Assembly: GCA_013203365.1 (NCBI GenBank)
Contig: JABMQG010000409.1
Span: 1-5,884, forward strand
From: Planctomycetota bacterium
GTDB lineage: Bacteria > Planctomycetota > Phycisphaerae > SM23-33 > FEN-1343
DNA: 5,884 nt
Direction of reading: 5' to 3'
Position numbers and translations under genes: made by a program. Of the stretch, positions 5,392-5,884 are shown piece by piece (within the stretch, counting starts at the first letter, position 1; every line of letters starts with the position of its first letter). The notes below the pieces were generated by a model. That model ran no database searches. It was given only the letters and a program-made list of their open reading frames with translations, and was not told the DNA's origin.

Positions 5392-5884
5392 TCAGTTTCG
5401 GCCGTCGCGGATCGACCACTTGCACAGCCAGGCACCAATCATCACCAGCGTGCAGGCAACCCACAGACTCGCCGGCGGCAACACACCCAGAATCGCACAA
5501 CTAAGGGCGGTCGACAGCACCGGCGTCAAATGGGCCGCACTGGCAAGCAGGGTCTGATTGCCCCGTTGTATCCCCGCCTCCCACATCACGTTGGCCAACA
5601 AACCCGGGCCGACCGCCACAAGCAACAGCGGCCACATTATCTCCGCCGACCAGTCCGAAGACTCCCTCAATACCACCCGAAGAACAAGCATTGCGAGCCC
5701 TGTGCCCACCATAAAGACGGATGCAGCGCCAACTTCGGCGTCTCGGGCCCATCGGCGTGCGAGATTGGAATACAAACCCCACGCAACCGCCGCCACCAAC
5801 GCCAGCAGGTACGGCCAAACGTTGGCGCTCAGACCCGCGAACAAATCCTCTGCACCCACGCTGCCAGTTGGCCAAGCCGCCAGA
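5392..5884 (-). CDS. EamA/DMT-superfamily permease, YddG-like, 5' end cut by window edge
   Basis: The visible 163 C-terminal residues form the second half of a ten-helix drug/metabolite transporter, acting in the inner membrane as an exporter of small metabolites. Five membrane segments are seen at about 23-40, 53-71, 83-100, 111-134 and 139-156 of the visible part. The stretch WEAGIQRGNQTLLASAAHLT (visible residues about 101-120), followed by PVLSTALSCAILG, resembles the YddG-type pattern of a Gly-Asn pair followed by TPVLST. This points to an amino-acid or aromatic-compound exporter, but substrate assignment within this superfamily is unreliable. The frame stays open to position 5884, so the true start is outside the window; the GTG at 5859 is only an internal codon. 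A separate promoter and probable terminator divide it from the peptide-importer genes, so no functional link is implied. Confidence 0.85.
   Translation of the reverse strand, partial: LAAWPTGSVGAEDLFAGLSANVWPYLLALVAAVAWGLYSNLARRWARDAEVGAASVFMVGTGLAMLVLRVVLRESSDWSAEIMWPLLLVAVGPGLLANVMWEAGIQRGNQTLLASAAHLTPVLSTALSCAILGVLPPASLWVACTLVMIGAWLCKWSIRDGRN

Noticed and set aside
1..5884. CRISPR arrays, tRNA or rRNA genes, insertion sequences
   Set aside because: No regularly spaced repeats, no tRNA-like cloverleaf arms, no rRNA-like stretches and no transposase motifs were seen on either strand.

Overview
The window is GC-rich bacterial DNA, and every gene I accept lies on the minus strand. It therefore reads from right (high coordinates) to left. 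The best guess for the organism is a Gram-negative-type bacterium, possibly Planctomycetota. This rests on the unusually long DppB-type permease, the exported HEAT-like hypothetical protein and the base composition, and it is an inference rather than a proven assignment.

Layout in transcription order. (1) 5884-5392: the C-terminal part of an EamA/DMT-superfamily permease resembling the YddG group, cut by the right edge. (2) 5391-5154: a 238-base non-coding gap. It holds a weak terminator-like hairpin with a T-tract, three GGTCC repeats, a good sigma70-type promoter (TTGACA, 18 bases, TAGTAT) and a Shine-Dalgarno site. (3) 5153-4002: an exported, mostly helical protein of 383 aa with HEAT-like stretches and no recognised function. 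(4) 4002-3922: a 26-codon ORF that overlaps the stop of the gene before it and the GTG start of the gene after it. It carries a perfect 16-bp palindrome and repeated Asp-Arg-Pro codons. (5) 3925-2024: a 633-aa family 5 (SBP_bac_5) solute-binding protein of a peptide-type ABC importer. (6) 2022-695: the DppB/OppB-type permease, interrupted by one frameshift at a run of eight G (minus strand) inside a large extracytoplasmic insertion. (7) 674-1: the DppC/OppC-type permease, cut by the left edge just after the start of its EAA loop.

Genes 3 to 7 look like one transcription unit. Gaps are 1 base between binding protein and permease B and 20 bases between permease B and permease C. The 26-codon ORF bridges the only longer gap, and the only convincing promoter lies upstream of the HEAT-like gene. 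The binding protein would capture a peptide-like ligand outside the membrane and the two permeases would form the channel. The ATPase gene(s) are not in view and would be expected beyond position 1. The HEAT-like protein and the extra permease domain are the non-standard parts of an otherwise ordinary peptide ABC importer.
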